This document shows positions 36,403-45,970 of a stretch of 64,000 bases of DNA, one piece after another. The notes under the pieces were generated by a model that was not told the DNA's origin, ran no database searches, and worked only from the letters and a program-made list of their open reading frames with translations. Position 1 is the stretch's first letter; the number at the start of each line of letters is the position of its first letter. This DNA is from CBDCUE01 sp965222515 (GTDB lineage: Bacteria; Pseudomonadota; Alphaproteobacteria; Rickettsiales; JABIRX01), in the NCBI GenBank assembly GCA_965222515.1, contig CBDCUE010000021.1:62001-126000 (forward strand). The letters are read 5' to 3'. A program made the position numbers and the translations under genes.

Positions 36403-37430
36403 ACTAAGTTTTCTGTTAATTTTCTAATAAATTTTGGTGGTACACCTTCACCTATCACTTCTCTTATTAAATTCTCTGTTGCCCATAAGGGAACATTCCA
36501 ATCTTTTGGCAAAGAAGATAAAATAAAAATTTCAAGCAAAGTCAAGACTCTTGCATCAGAATATATTCCTACCTCCTTCTTCCTACCTGGATGAACATTG
36601 TTTTGAGAAGATATAGCACCGTTACACATAGTGATGGTAGGAGATGGTTTATCCCACTCTATCCTTTTATAGGTTGTACTATACCCTTTTATTTTTCTAC
36701 CATCTTTTTGTGGAAAATATATTTCATTATCAAGAGCTGTATTTCCTGTTTTTGTATGTCTCATCCATAAAATATGATTATCATTATGTTTCTTTGCATA
36801 ATGCCATTTTATTTCTGACTTTTCTTCACTTTCTAAGCTAGGTAAGTGAGATATTACCTCTCTTACTGTTATATGTTCTGATTTTTTTGGAAATTCCCAT
36901 TTTTTTTCCTTAGAAAGCAATATAATAACCCTTTTTCTTGTTTGAGGAACTTGATAATCAGCTGTATCTAACACATCATAATTTATATAATATTCTGATA
37001 ATTCTTTTTTTATATAATCTATAATTTTTATTTTTTGATTATTAACAATAATATATGTTTTAAGCATTGCAGGAACATTTTCTATCAAAAAATATTTGGG
37101 CTGTAATTTTTTGGCAAATTTCACTGCATAAACAATTAAATTATTTCTTGGATCATCTTCTTTCATTTTTCCAGCTACTGACATTCCTTGACAAGGTGGG
37201 GTAGCCATTAAAAAATGGCACTCTTCTCTTATTGCTTCATCTAAAAGAGATTGAAATAAAAAATTATCTACAATAGATCCAATAAACATTTTAGTATTGG
37301 GGTACAAATCTTTATAAAACTTTCCTCTTTTCTCTATTAATTCATTTGCTAAAATAATATCTATATTATTATCTTTCAAATATGTTTCTGCTACTCCAAC
37401 ATTAGCAAATAATGAAACTCCTTTTAACAT
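36399..37430 (-). CDS. DNA (cytosine-5)-methyltransferase
   Basis: All key C5-methylase motifs are in order: motif I region GVSLFANVGVAETYL, motif IV ATPPCQGMSVAG with the catalytic Cys, motif VI FLIENVPAM, motif VIII QTRKRV, motif IX WDKPSPTITM and motif X GEGVPPKFI. The target domain between VIII and IX is short. The start at 37430 (MLKGVSLFANVG) is chosen because the longer reading from 37472 overlaps der. It pairs with the endonuclease gene downstream as a type II system inserted between der and obg. Confidence 0.92.
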   Translation of the reverse strand: MLKGVSLFANVGVAETYLKDNNIDIILANELIEKRGKFYKDLYPNTKMFIGSIVDNFLFQSLLDEAIREECHFLMATPPCQGMSVAGKMKEDDPRNNLIVYAVKFAKKLQPKYFLIENVPAMLKTYIIVNNQKIKIIDYIKKELSEYYINYDVLDTADYQVPQTRKRVIILLSKEKKWEFPKKSEHITVREVISHLPSLESEEKSEIKWHYAKKHNDNHILWMRHTKTGNTALDNEIYFPQKDGRKIKGYSTTYKRIEWDKPSPTITMCNGAISSQNNVHPGRKKEVGIYSDARVLTLLEIFILSSLPKDWNVPLWATENLIREVIGEGVPPKFIRKLTENLV

Positions 37431-37434
37431 AATT

Positions 37435-38814
37435 TTATTTCTTCTCCGTTTTAAACTCTCTTCCCTTAGCAAAAGGGTTTTTTTGTCTTTTGAAAATAAA
37501 CCTTGGGATTACTCCTTTCAAGTGAAAAGATTCATTAATAGAATTTTTTAAATATCTAATGTAAGAGTCAGGTATTTTTTCTGGATAATTTGTCATTATT
37601 ACAAAAGTCGGTGGTCTTGTGCTTATTTGAGTTATATATTTTAATTTTATATCTTTTCCTCTATATAATGGCAATCTATGTTCTCTATTGGTCCATTCCA
37701 GCCATTTATTTAACTCTCTCGTGTTAATTCTAACATTCCAATTTTCATAAACATCCAAGCTAGAATCTATTACTGGCCAAATATTTTTTTTATTTTTAGC
37801 AGAAACTGTCCAGATTTTTAATTCTTTATTTTGTGGCACATATTTTCCAATTTGATATTCCACCTCCTCAACAGCTTTTTTTAATTCATCCCTAGTCAAT
37901 AAATCTGTTTTGTTAAGCACCACAATCAAGCCCCTACCCTCTCTAATAATTTCTGATGCTATATGAACATCTTGTTTTTCTAATTTCTTTTGAGAAGCAT
38001 CCAATAATAAAATACAAATTTGAGCAAATCTAATTGCCTTAAAAGAAGAAGCATAAGATAATTCTTCTAATTTATGACTAATTTTACTTCTTTTTCTAAT
38101 TCCTGCAGTATCTACCAAAGTAATATCTTTTCCTTTATATTTCCATTTAATTTCAATGGCATCTCTAGTAGTACCGCTTTGATCACAAGTAACCAATCTT
38201 TCATTATCTAAAAATGCATTAATTAAAGTAGATTTTCCAACATTAGGCTTTCCTACAATAGTTATTTTTATACTCTTATCATCCTTACTGCTCTCTTCTA
38301 ATTCCTGATAATCTTTTTGATATATTTGATAATATTTATCAATTTTCTCAAACAAAATTTCATATCCTAATTTATGTTCTGCTGATAAAAACACCATATC
38401 TTTAAAACCTAATTTTTTTGCATTCTCTTCTGTTATATTTTTCTTTTTTACTTCTGCTTTATTTACTAACAAAACAATATCTTTATTTTGCTTTCTTAAA
38501 TATGAAATAAATTCTAAATCATCAAATAAAACACCACTTTTACTATCTATCACCAATAACAACAAATCAGCCTCTGCCACCGCATATGAAATTTGTCTTT
38601 CAATTCCTTTAGCCAGAATTTTCTCACTACTTTTCTCAAAACCAGCCGTATCAACCAATCTCATTTTCATATCCATAAATTCAACAACCTCCTCCTTTCT
38701 ATCAATCGTAACACCAGCAATATCATAAGCCAAAGCAGATTTTTGCTTTACCAAAGAATTAAAAATAGTAGATTTTCCAACATTAGGCTTCCCAACAATA
38801 GCTAACGTAAACAT
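37435..38814 (-). CDS. der: GTPase Der (EngA)
   Basis: Two tandem G domains are seen (VGKPNVGKSTIFNSL at the N-terminus and VGKPNVGKSTLINAF near residue 190), followed by a KH-like domain (RELNKWLEWTNREHRLPLYRG). Der acts in 50S assembly. The start at 38814 (MFTLAIVGKPNVGKST) matches the family; the longer reading from 38877 adds 21 unconserved residues. The restriction-modification genes follow 4 nt downstream. Confidence 0.96.
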   Translation of the reverse strand: MFTLAIVGKPNVGKSTIFNSLVKQKSALAYDIAGVTIDRKEEVVEFMDMKMRLVDTAGFEKSSEKILAKGIERQISYAVAEADLLLLVIDSKSGVLFDDLEFISYLRKQNKDIVLLVNKAEVKKKNITEENAKKLGFKDMVFLSAEHKLGYEILFEKIDKYYQIYQKDYQELEESSKDDKSIKITIVGKPNVGKSTLINAFLDNERLVTCDQSGTTRDAIEIKWKYKGKDITLVDTAGIRKRSKISHKLEELSYASSFKAIRFAQICILLLDASQKKLEKQDVHIASEIIREGRGLIVVLNKTDLLTRDELKKAVEEVEYQIGKYVPQNKELKIWTVSAKNKKNIWPVIDSSLDVYENWNVRINTRELNKWLEWTNREHRLPLYRGKDIKLKYITQISTRPPTFVIMTNYPEKIPDSYIRYLKNSINESFHLKGVIPRFIFKRQKNPFAKGREFKTEKK

Positions 38815-39101
38815 ATATTTTTTATTTTTTAAAGTTAAGATTGTTATGTGCAGTTTTGCAATCTTTTTAACATCCACACAGCTTGTTTTTTGTTTTTTAT
38901 ATCATAACAGAAACTATTAATAATATCTACAATATATACTATTCTTACCATTAAATCAATTATATTTTTGCCTTCATATAAACTATGATTCTAGATAAAA
39001 AAGCTCGGTGTTATTTTTACAAAGATATTTTGCTTGAATAATTAATAATTTCATAATAATTTGAAATTATATTTTTTATTTAATCAAACCACAAAATTGC
39101 T

Positions 39102-40778
39102 ATGAAACTCAACAAGGTAACAACCCTTAGTGCTATACCTGATTTTTTAGAAAAACAAACAAACAATCCAAACTATCTTAATATTTTAGATGAAAAACAA
39201 GAATGGCAAACTATCTCTACTTTAGATTTTGCTACAAAAATAAAAATTCTTGCTTCTCATCTATCCAAAATAGGTATTAAAAAAAATTTGAGAGTGGCAA
39301 TATTTGCTCCTTCTTCTACAAACTGGCTATTGTTTGATTTAGCTTGCCAATATGTGGGGGCAATCACAGTGCCAATGTTTACCAACATATCTCAAGATAA
39401 TCTTAAATTTCAATTAAAAGATTCCAAAGTAGAATATGCTTTTGTTTCATCCACAGATAATTGGAAAATTATTGAGCAATATCAAGCAAAATTCAAAAAA
39501 ATTATTATAGACAAAATTAACACAACTAACAAAAAAGTTATAGAACTAAACAGTTTATTAACTAAAATAAAAATAATTGAAAAAATAAAAATTGATAAAA
39601 ATGATATCGCCACAATTATTTATACCAGCGGTAGTACAGGAACTCCTAAAGGAGTGGTTTTAAGTAATGACAATTTAATTTCACAAATCATCTCTGCTCA
39701 CAAAACATTTCCTCTAAAAACAAAAGACAAAACTCTTAGCTTTTTGCCTTTAGCTCATATTTTTGAAAGAATGATAATATATTTTTACCTAACCTCAAAT
39801 ATATCCATTTATTTCGCAGATAATATTGATAATGTGGTAAATTTATTACAAAAAGTAAAACCTACAATTTTTACTTCTGTGCCAAGATTACTAGAAAAAA
39901 TCTATTCAGCAATTTTAACTAAAACAGACGAGGCCACAGGAATTAAAAAATTTATTGCTAAATTTGCAATTAATTCTGCTCTAAAAATACCATATCTTTT
40001 AAGAAAACTATTTTTCTTAGATTGTATTTTTTCCTTTTTAGTTTATCGCAAATTTCTTGCAGCTACAGGAGGCAAAATTAAAAATCTAATAGTTGGAGGT
40101 GGAGCAACTGATAAAGAAATATGTAAATTTTTTACTAATATTGGCTTGCCAATCTATCAAGGATACGGCTTAACCGAGACTTCTCCTGTAATTTCTACAA
40201 ATTGTGCCAAAAATAACAAAATAGGTTCTGTAGGAAAACCCTTTCCAAATATCTCAGTAAAAATATCAAAAGATAATGAAATTTTAGCAAAAGGAAAAAA
40301 TGTTATGATTGGTTATCTTAACAAACCAGTAGAAACTAGCAAAACCATTAAAAACGGTTATTTAGCAACAGGAGATAGAGGCTATATTGACGAAGACGGG
40401 TTTTTATTTATCACTGGTAGAATTAAAGAATTAGAAAAAACCTCTAATGGAAAATATGTTGCAGTAAATAACATAGAATTAATTTTAAAAAAAATAACTT
40501 ATATTGATAATGCTGTGGTGATTGCAAATAATAGAACTTTCACTAGTGCTATTATTTTTACCGAGAAGAAAAATCTCTCACAAGAAAAAATTCAGCAAGA
40601 TATTGATAAAATAAACAAAAAATTAGATCACTGGGAGCAAATAAAGAAATTTATTATTAGCAATAATTGCCCAAATATTGATAATGAAGAATTGACTCCT
40701 GCATTAAAAATCAGAAGAGATATTATTTTAAAAAATTACAAAAGTAATATAAATAAATTATATAAGAAGAATGGATGA
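39102..40778 (+). CDS. Long-chain acyl-CoA synthetase (AMP-binding)
   Basis: The 558-residue protein is a complete AMP-forming synthetase: P-loop IIYTSGSTGTPKGVVLSN, YQGYGLTETSPVIS and TGDRGYIDEDGFLFITGRIKEL with NGKYVAV, the FadD15-like variant of the A10 region. It activates fatty acids to acyl-CoA, perhaps taken from the host. The dapE gene overlaps its end by 8 nt. The gap to der (38815-39101) shows no gene. Confidence 0.9.
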   Translation: MKLNKVTTLSAIPDFLEKQTNNPNYLNILDEKQEWQTISTLDFATKIKILASHLSKIGIKKNLRVAIFAPSSTNWLLFDLACQYVGAITVPMFTNISQDNLKFQLKDSKVEYAFVSSTDNWKIIEQYQAKFKKIIIDKINTTNKKVIELNSLLTKIKIIEKIKIDKNDIATIIYTSGSTGTPKGVVLSNDNLISQIISAHKTFPLKTKDKTLSFLPLAHIFERMIIYFYLTSNISIYFADNIDNVVNLLQKVKPTIFTSVPRLLEKIYSAILTKTDEATGIKKFIAKFAINSALKIPYLLRKLFFLDCIFSFLVYRKFLAATGGKIKNLIVGGGATDKEICKFFTNIGLPIYQGYGLTETSPVISTNCAKNNKIGSVGKPFPNISVKISKDNEILAKGKNVMIGYLNKPVETSKTIKNGYLATGDRGYIDEDGFLFITGRIKELEKTSNGKYVAVNNIELILKKITYIDNAVVIANNRTFTSAIIFTEKKNLSQEKIQQDIDKINKKLDHWEQIKKFIISNNCPNIDNEELTPALKIRRDIILKNYKSNINKLYKKNG

Positions 40779-41910
40779 AGCAGTTTTAATTAGCCAAGAA
40801 TTAATCAAGAAGAAATCAATCACCCCAATAGATGATGGGGCCATTCCATATATTAAAAATTTTTTAGAAAATATAGGATTCTTTTGTAAAATATTAAGAT
40901 TTCAAGAAGAAGGGAGCGAAAAAATAATTAATCTTTATGCAAAATATGGTAATTCTCAGAAAAATCTTGCTTTTGCAGGTCATACAGATGTTGTTCCTAC
41001 TGGCGATCTAGAAAAATGGCAATTCCCTCCTTTTTCAGCTACTATTAAAGATGATATTTTATATGGTAGAGGAACGGTTGATATGAAAGGAGGAATTGGC
41101 TCTTTTCTTGCTGCCACTGCTGAATTTCTACAAAAAAATGCAGATTTTCAAGATTCAATCAGTTTTATTATCACTGGTGATGAAGAAGCTATTGCTATCA
41201 ATGGCACAGTGAAAATGGTAGAATATTTACAAAAAAAGCAAGAAAGTATCTCTCATTGTATTGTAGGAGAGCCATCTAATCCACACAAAATGGGAGAGAT
41301 GATAAAAGTTGGTAGAAGAGGAAGTATAAATTTTATAGTCAAGGCAATTGGCAAACAAGGTCATGCTGCTTATCCTCAAAATGCACTCAACCCTATTACC
41401 GAATTAATTAATACAAGTCAAAAATTAATTAATTATGAATTTGATCAAGGAAATGAATATTTTGATGCAACTCATCTTGAAATAACTAGCTTTGATGTTG
41501 CAAACGAAACCACTAATATAATTCCACAAGAGGCAGTGGTGAAATTTAATATTAGGTTTAGCAGTGAATATAATGGCAAAGAAATTTCTGAAGCAGTAAA
41601 GAAAATCTGTCAAGAAAATATTGGTAATTTTGAATTTAATTATACAATAAGTGGCGAGAGTTTTTATAATCAAGATGCAGAATTTAGCAAATTAATTGCT
41701 CAATCTGTGCAAAACATCACTAATCTATCTCCAACATTAAGCACAGGAGGAGGAACTTCTGATGCTAGATTTATCAAAAACATTTGTCCTTGCATAGAAT
41801 TAGGTTTAATTAGTCAAACTGCTCATCAAATTGATGAAAATGTAGCAGTATCAGATATTATTACTTTAAAAAACATTTATTTAGATATTTTAAAAAATTA
41901 TTTTAAGTAA
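40771..41910 (+). CDS. dapE: Succinyl-diaminopimelate desuccinylase
   Basis: DapE yields LL-diaminopimelate for peptidoglycan and lysine. The M20 metallopeptidase ligands are seen in FAGHTDVVPTGD, YGRGTVDMKGGIG, GDEEAIAINGT and STGGGTSDARFI, with the final His in TAHQIDENV. The 379 residues are normal. It is coupled to the upstream acyl-CoA synthetase. Confidence 0.95.
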   Translation: MDEAVLISQELIKKKSITPIDDGAIPYIKNFLENIGFFCKILRFQEEGSEKIINLYAKYGNSQKNLAFAGHTDVVPTGDLEKWQFPPFSATIKDDILYGRGTVDMKGGIGSFLAATAEFLQKNADFQDSISFIITGDEEAIAINGTVKMVEYLQKKQESISHCIVGEPSNPHKMGEMIKVGRRGSINFIVKAIGKQGHAAYPQNALNPITELINTSQKLINYEFDQGNEYFDATHLEITSFDVANETTNIIPQEAVVKFNIRFSSEYNGKEISEAVKKICQENIGNFEFNYTISGESFYNQDAEFSKLIAQSVQNITNLSPTLSTGGGTSDARFIKNICPCIELGLISQTAHQIDENVAVSDIITLKNIYLDILKNYFK

Positions 41911-41914
41911 ATAA

Positions 41915-41943
41915 TTGTTTATATTTGCTTTTTATGTTACAAT
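41915..41943 (+). promoter_or_regulatory. Promoter of the 41983 gene group
   Basis: TTGTTT (41915-41920) and TACAAT (41938-41943) are 17 bp apart, 40 nt before the ATG at 41983. GAGGGG at 41954-41959 is too far from the ATG to be its ribosome site. Confidence 0.5.
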
Positions 41944-41982
41944 TTAACTAACGAGGGGATATTAATTTTATTAAATAAGACT

Positions 41983-42186
41983 ATGAAAAAAGAAACAAAA
42001 AAAGACAATATGTCTAAAAAATGTTGTAAAAAAATGATGATTTACTGGATAATCAGTTTATTTATTGTTGGAATAGTGTTTTTTAAATTAGGATGTTATT
42101 TTAGCTTAAATTATGCAGAAAAACTCTACCCTGATATTAGAGAAGAGATGAAAATGCATTGGCAACAAGAAAAAAATAAAAAATAA
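41983..42186 (+). CDS. Small membrane protein, 67 residues
   Basis: I do not recognise a family. A basic N-terminus with CC and several Lys is followed by one membrane helix (residues about 22-46, MIYWIISLFIVGIVFFKLG) and a charged tail with DIREEMKMHWQQEK. It lies 14 nt before an ABC-2-like permease and behind a plausible promoter, so it may be part of that transporter group. Confidence 0.6.
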   Translation: MKKETKKDNMSKKCCKKMMIYWIISLFIVGIVFFKLGCYFSLNYAEKLYPDIREEMKMHWQQEKNKK

Positions 42187-42200
42187 GAAAGCCCTACCTA

Positions 42201-42959
42201 ATGAAACTAATTATAAAACATATAATAGTAACCGCATCAAGAGACTGGCTTTTTTTAAGTCTTTTTATAATGCTATTAATTTGTCTTACTCTTTCTTTTT
42301 TTTTGGGAAATGTTGCTCTTTCTGAACAAGAGCATATGAAAATGGTTTTTTTGGCAGGAAGTAGTAGGATATTTTTAATTATAGGAGTTATTTTATTTAT
42401 TTGTTTTTCTATAAAAAGATCTTTTGAAAATAAAGAAATAGATTTTATTATTTCTAGACCAATTAGTAGAGTTAGTTTTTTATTTTCTTATTTTATTGCA
42501 TTCTCTTTGTTATGTTTAATACTAGTTTTGCCTTTACAGTTTTTTATTTATTTATTTTTTCAGCCTAATTTATTGGGTTTTTTAAGTTGGGGATTATCTT
42601 TGTTTTTAGAATTAGTTATTATTGCTAGTTTTGCAATTTTTAGTTCATTAATTCTAAAAACTGCTCTTGCTAGTGTGTTATCTTGTTTTGCTTTTTATTT
42701 TATTTCTAGAATTATGGGTTTTGCTGTATCTTCTATCATCATCCCTGCAAATTTTTCTAATGTGGATGGAATTTTGGCAACTATTTTAAAATTATTATCT
42801 TCATTGTTACCTAGATTAGATTTATTTACTCAAAACAAGTGGTTAGTTTATGGCGATATAAATATTAGCAACATTTATTTAATTGTTATTTATGCCGTTA
42901 TTTATGTTGCCTTATTATTATTAATGTCAATTTTTGATTTTAAAAGGAAGCAGTTTTAA
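42201..42959 (+). CDS. ABC-2-type transporter permease-like protein
   Basis: The 252-residue protein has six predicted membrane helices. The first soluble loop has IKRSFENKEIDFIISRPISRVSFLFSYF, the pattern of ABC-2 permeases in which helix 2 is followed by the S-RPISR segment. No ATPase gene is adjacent, so it would need one encoded elsewhere. The next gene starts at its stop codon. Confidence 0.75.
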   Translation: MKLIIKHIIVTASRDWLFLSLFIMLLICLTLSFFLGNVALSEQEHMKMVFLAGSSRIFLIIGVILFICFSIKRSFENKEIDFIISRPISRVSFLFSYFIAFSLLCLILVLPLQFFIYLFFQPNLLGFLSWGLSLFLELVIIASFAIFSSLILKTALASVLSCFAFYFISRIMGFAVSSIIIPANFSNVDGILATILKLLSSLLPRLDLFTQNKWLVYGDINISNIYLIVIYAVIYVALLLLMSIFDFKRKQF

Positions 42960-43708
42960 TGAAACACTTTGTAAGAGAAGATATTTTTATCAAAGTTTTT
43001 CTTATATTAATATTATTTGCACAAATTTTTATTTGGTCAAAAACTAATCATATCAAACCAGATATGATTATTGTACCAAAAGTTATTAGCAAAAATACGG
43101 CAAAAATTATTTCTTTGGGAGATGAACAGTTTTATTTTAGATATTTAACTTTTAGATTACAAATCATAGGAGATAGTTGGGGTAGATGGACTGCTTTAAA
43201 GAAATATGACTATCAAGAACTAGCAAAATGGTTTTATTTGCTTGATCAATTTGATCATCAATCAAACTTTGTTCCATCTATTGCCAGCTATTACTATTCA
43301 CAAACACAAAATAAAAAAGATAATATTTATATTGTTAATTATTTAGTCCATCATTCAGAAAAAGATTTAGCAAATAAATGGTGGTGGTTAACTCAAGCCG
43401 TTTATATTGCAAATCATAAATTAAACGACAAAAAACTAGCCTTAGAGATTGCTTATAAATTAAAAAATATGCCCATGAAAATAAAAACTCCTTTATGGGT
43501 TAGACAAATGCCCGCTTTTTTACACGAGCAATTAGGCGAATATGATGCTGCTCAAAAAATTATTGTTGAGATTCTAGAAAATTGGCAAAATTTTACTGAA
43601 GGTGAGTTAAATTTTATGGAATATTTTTTAAATGAAAGGTTAAAAAATCCTAATTTTTTTAAAGATGTAAAAGATTTAATAAAAAGTAGGAGAGCTAACT
43701 CTTTATAA
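42959..43708 (+). CDS. Membrane-anchored TPR-like protein, 249 residues
   Basis: After one membrane anchor (residues about 9-26) the protein consists of helical repeats (YDYQELAKWFYLLDQFDHQSNF, KLALEIAYKLKNMP, GEYDAAQKIIVEILENW) of tetratricopeptide type. No enzymatic motif is seen. It overlaps the permease stop by 1 nt, and the pair probably acts together. Its 3' end overlaps the convergent murG by 6 nt. Confidence 0.65.
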   Translation: MKHFVREDIFIKVFLILILFAQIFIWSKTNHIKPDMIIVPKVISKNTAKIISLGDEQFYFRYLTFRLQIIGDSWGRWTALKKYDYQELAKWFYLLDQFDHQSNFVPSIASYYYSQTQNKKDNIYIVNYLVHHSEKDLANKWWWLTQAVYIANHKLNDKKLALEIAYKLKNMPMKIKTPLWVRQMPAFLHEQLGEYDAAQKIIVEILENWQNFTEGELNFMEYFLNERLKNPNFFKDVKDLIKSRRANSL

Positions 43709-44743
43709 ATATTTAAGCAAATTATCTATTTTATTATTATTTACTATTTTTTTTAAATTTTTTTCTAGCACTTCTCTTGCTGATTTATTCACAATTAAGT
43801 TTTTGAAAATCTTTTGTATTTTTTCTTTTTGGTATTTTTTCTCTTCTAATAAAATCGTTGCATCATTATCACTTAAAAATTTAGCATTTTGTAATTGATG
43901 ATTATCGCTACTATAAATATATGGAATTAAAATTGAGGCTTTGTTAAAGAAAATTATTTCTGCCATAGATGATGCTCCTGACCTAGCAATTACTAAATCT
44001 GCTTCAAAAATTCTTTTTTCCATATCATTAAAATAATCTTTTACCACATAATTTATCTTGGTTTTTTTTAATATATCTGTTGTCTTATCACAAAATTCAG
44101 ATCTTGCCTGCACAGTTAAATTTATTTTCTCAAAAATTTTTTTATCTAAAGAAGTAATTAAATCAAGAGTTATATCTGTAACAAATTTTGCTCCTTGAGA
44201 ACCTCCTAAAGATACAATATTTATTGATTTAGAGCTAGATGCTTTATATTTGCTCTTGATAAAATTACCAGTATAAATAATTTTTTTCTTAAATTTATCA
44301 GATTTTTTTAGCTTAGGAAAATTACAAGCAATATATTTTGCAAATTTTGCAAAAAACAAATTAGACCTTCCTATAACTGAATTTTGCTCGTGTAGAATTA
44401 GAATTTTAAAGCATAATATTGCAGCAATATTACTGCTAATTCCTGTATAACCACCAAAACTGATAACTTTATTAATTCTATTAAAAAAGATGGTATTATT
44501 AGTTTTTAGAATATTAATTAATAAATAAAATAAAAATTCTATAAATTTACTAGGTTTTTTAGAAAAAGGAGCTGCTTTTAAAATATGTATTTTGTAAGGC
44601 AAATCTTTAGGTAAATATTTTTTACAACGATCATCTGTGATAAAGGTAATTTTATATTTTTCCTTATGTAATATTTTAGCAAGGTTAAGTGCAGGTGATA
44701 AATGCCCACCAGTTCCACCAGCTGATAACAAAATATTTTTCAT
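43703..44743 (-). CDS. murG: UDP-GlcNAc transferase MurG (lipid II synthesis)
   Basis: MurG adds GlcNAc to lipid I at the inner face of the membrane. The glycine motif SAGGTGGHLSPALNLA, HEQNSVIGRSN, GGSQGAKFVTD and ARSGASSMAEI are present. The 346 residues are normal. It stands alone rather than in a dcw cluster, as in many Rickettsiales. Confidence 0.95.
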   Translation of the reverse strand: MKNILLSAGGTGGHLSPALNLAKILHKEKYKITFITDDRCKKYLPKDLPYKIHILKAAPFSKKPSKFIEFLFYLLINILKTNNTIFFNRINKVISFGGYTGISSNIAAILCFKILILHEQNSVIGRSNLFFAKFAKYIACNFPKLKKSDKFKKKIIYTGNFIKSKYKASSSKSINIVSLGGSQGAKFVTDITLDLITSLDKKIFEKINLTVQARSEFCDKTTDILKKTKINYVVKDYFNDMEKRIFEADLVIARSGASSMAEIIFFNKASILIPYIYSSDNHQLQNAKFLSDNDATILLEEKKYQKEKIQKIFKNLIVNKSAREVLEKNLKKIVNNNKIDNLLKYL

Positions 44744-44768
44744 TAGTTTTTTTAATTAAGTTTGTTTT

Positions 44769-44934
44769 ATACTATTTTAGCTTTATAATTGACCTATAGC
44801 CAAAAAGATATTTAGTAGAAATTGTTTTTTTTAATTATTTGTTAGCCATAGCTATAGCTAACAGATTATTAAAAAAAGCAATTTATGCTGAGCAGATTGA
44901 AGGCTATAGGTCAATTATAAAACTAAAATAGTAT
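44769..44934. repeat. Palindromic element PE, copy 2 (166 bp)
   Basis: It has the same arms and inner strands as copy 1, with a 6-nt extension in the central hairpin (AGCTATAGCTAA). It lies between murG and the GNAT gene, both read leftwards, and so is in their shared leader region. Confidence 0.85.
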
Positions 44935-44942
44935 TAGTATAT

Positions 44943-45389
44943 TTAAAAACCTTTTATAGTAAAAAATTTTCCAGTTAACTCAAATCCTTGATTTTCATAA
45001 AATTTATGAGCTCTTTTATTTTCGACATACACAACTAAAGTAATTCTTCTTATTTTGTGTTTTTTTGCATATGATTTTATATAATCAACAAATTGTTGCC
45101 CTAATCCCTTAGATCTATATTCTTTTTTTATAAAAAAATTATCTAATTCTAAATATGAACCACACCAAAAACGATAATTTTTCCAAACACCTACATAACC
45201 AATAATATTTTCTTTTTCATCTAAACCAAGAAGAATCTGATAACCTAAAGATTTCATATAATCTATTTTTTCTAAAAAATTGCTGTAATCTATACCAAAA
45301 GAACAAAAATCCCAAAAATCTTTATTTTCTTGAACAACTAAATCAAAAAACTCTTTATAAAATCTTTTTTCTATTTTTTTTATTATCAT
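44943..45389 (-). CDS. GNAT-family N-acetyltransferase
   Basis: The acetyl-CoA binding motif A is clear (DNFFIKKEYRSKGLGQQFVDYI), preceded by IIGYVGVW and followed by VYVENKRAHKFYENQGFE. Its substrate cannot be told. The start at 45389 (MIIKKIEKRFYKEF) is preferred over a start 13 codons upstream. The upstream DMT-transporter relic overlaps its 5' end. Confidence 0.85.
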   Translation of the reverse strand: MIIKKIEKRFYKEFFDLVVQENKDFWDFCSFGIDYSNFLEKIDYMKSLGYQILLGLDEKENIIGYVGVWKNYRFWCGSYLELDNFFIKKEYRSKGLGQQFVDYIKSYAKKHKIRRITLVVYVENKRAHKFYENQGFELTGKFFTIKGF

Positions 45390-45429
45390 TTTTTTTTGAA
45401 AAATAAACTGTGTTAATATAAAGTGCAAT

Positions 45430-45955
45430 TATAATAAACAGTGAGCTAATAATTTGTTGCATTGTCATTGTTTCATCCAATATTAGAAAACATAAAAATA
45501 TTGTAACAACGGGACCTGTACTATTGAGCAAAGCAAATTTAGTAGCTCCTATTAATTTTATTCCTTCACTTATTAATAAAAGTGGTAAAAATTAGAAAAT
45601 ATAGACATAGTAATAATTATTAGCCAAGCTAAATTTGAAATAGTGTTTATTTGCTCGAATGAAGAGGTTAAGAAAAATGTATATTCATTAATATACAAGA
45701 AAAGCTAATTGCATATCCTCTAAATAATATACTGCCTATTTCTTTGCTAGTTTGTTGATTGATAATCAGGTAAATTGCATAACTAATTGCTGCAAAAAAA
45801 GCAAAGTAAATAAAAAACGAAAATATAGCAAATAAGCAACTGATATATTCTCACTATAAGCAAATTTAACCAAAACTGATCTAACCGATAGTAATAATGT
45901 GGCAATTAATATGAGAATTATACCTTTAGAAGAATCTTTTGAGATACATCCAATA
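45430..45955 (-). pseudogene. Broken EamA/DMT transporter, upstream of GNAT
   Basis: On the reverse strand the start region reads SSKGIILILIATLLLSVRSVLVKFAY and the end reads TGPVVTIFLCFLILDETMT, the first and last helices of an EamA-type drug/metabolite transporter. Several indels break the frame between them. The next gene upstream is another EamA transporter with one indel, so the two may be a duplicated pair. The sequence between the landmarks remains readable in shifting frames, which suggests recent loss or consensus error. Confidence 0.7.
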
Positions 45956-45970
45956 ATTGTTAATTATATT

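Noticed and set aside
34490..38814. Prophage remnant around the restriction-modification genes
   Set aside because: No integrase, structural or lysis gene is present; the flanks are the housekeeping genes der and obg.
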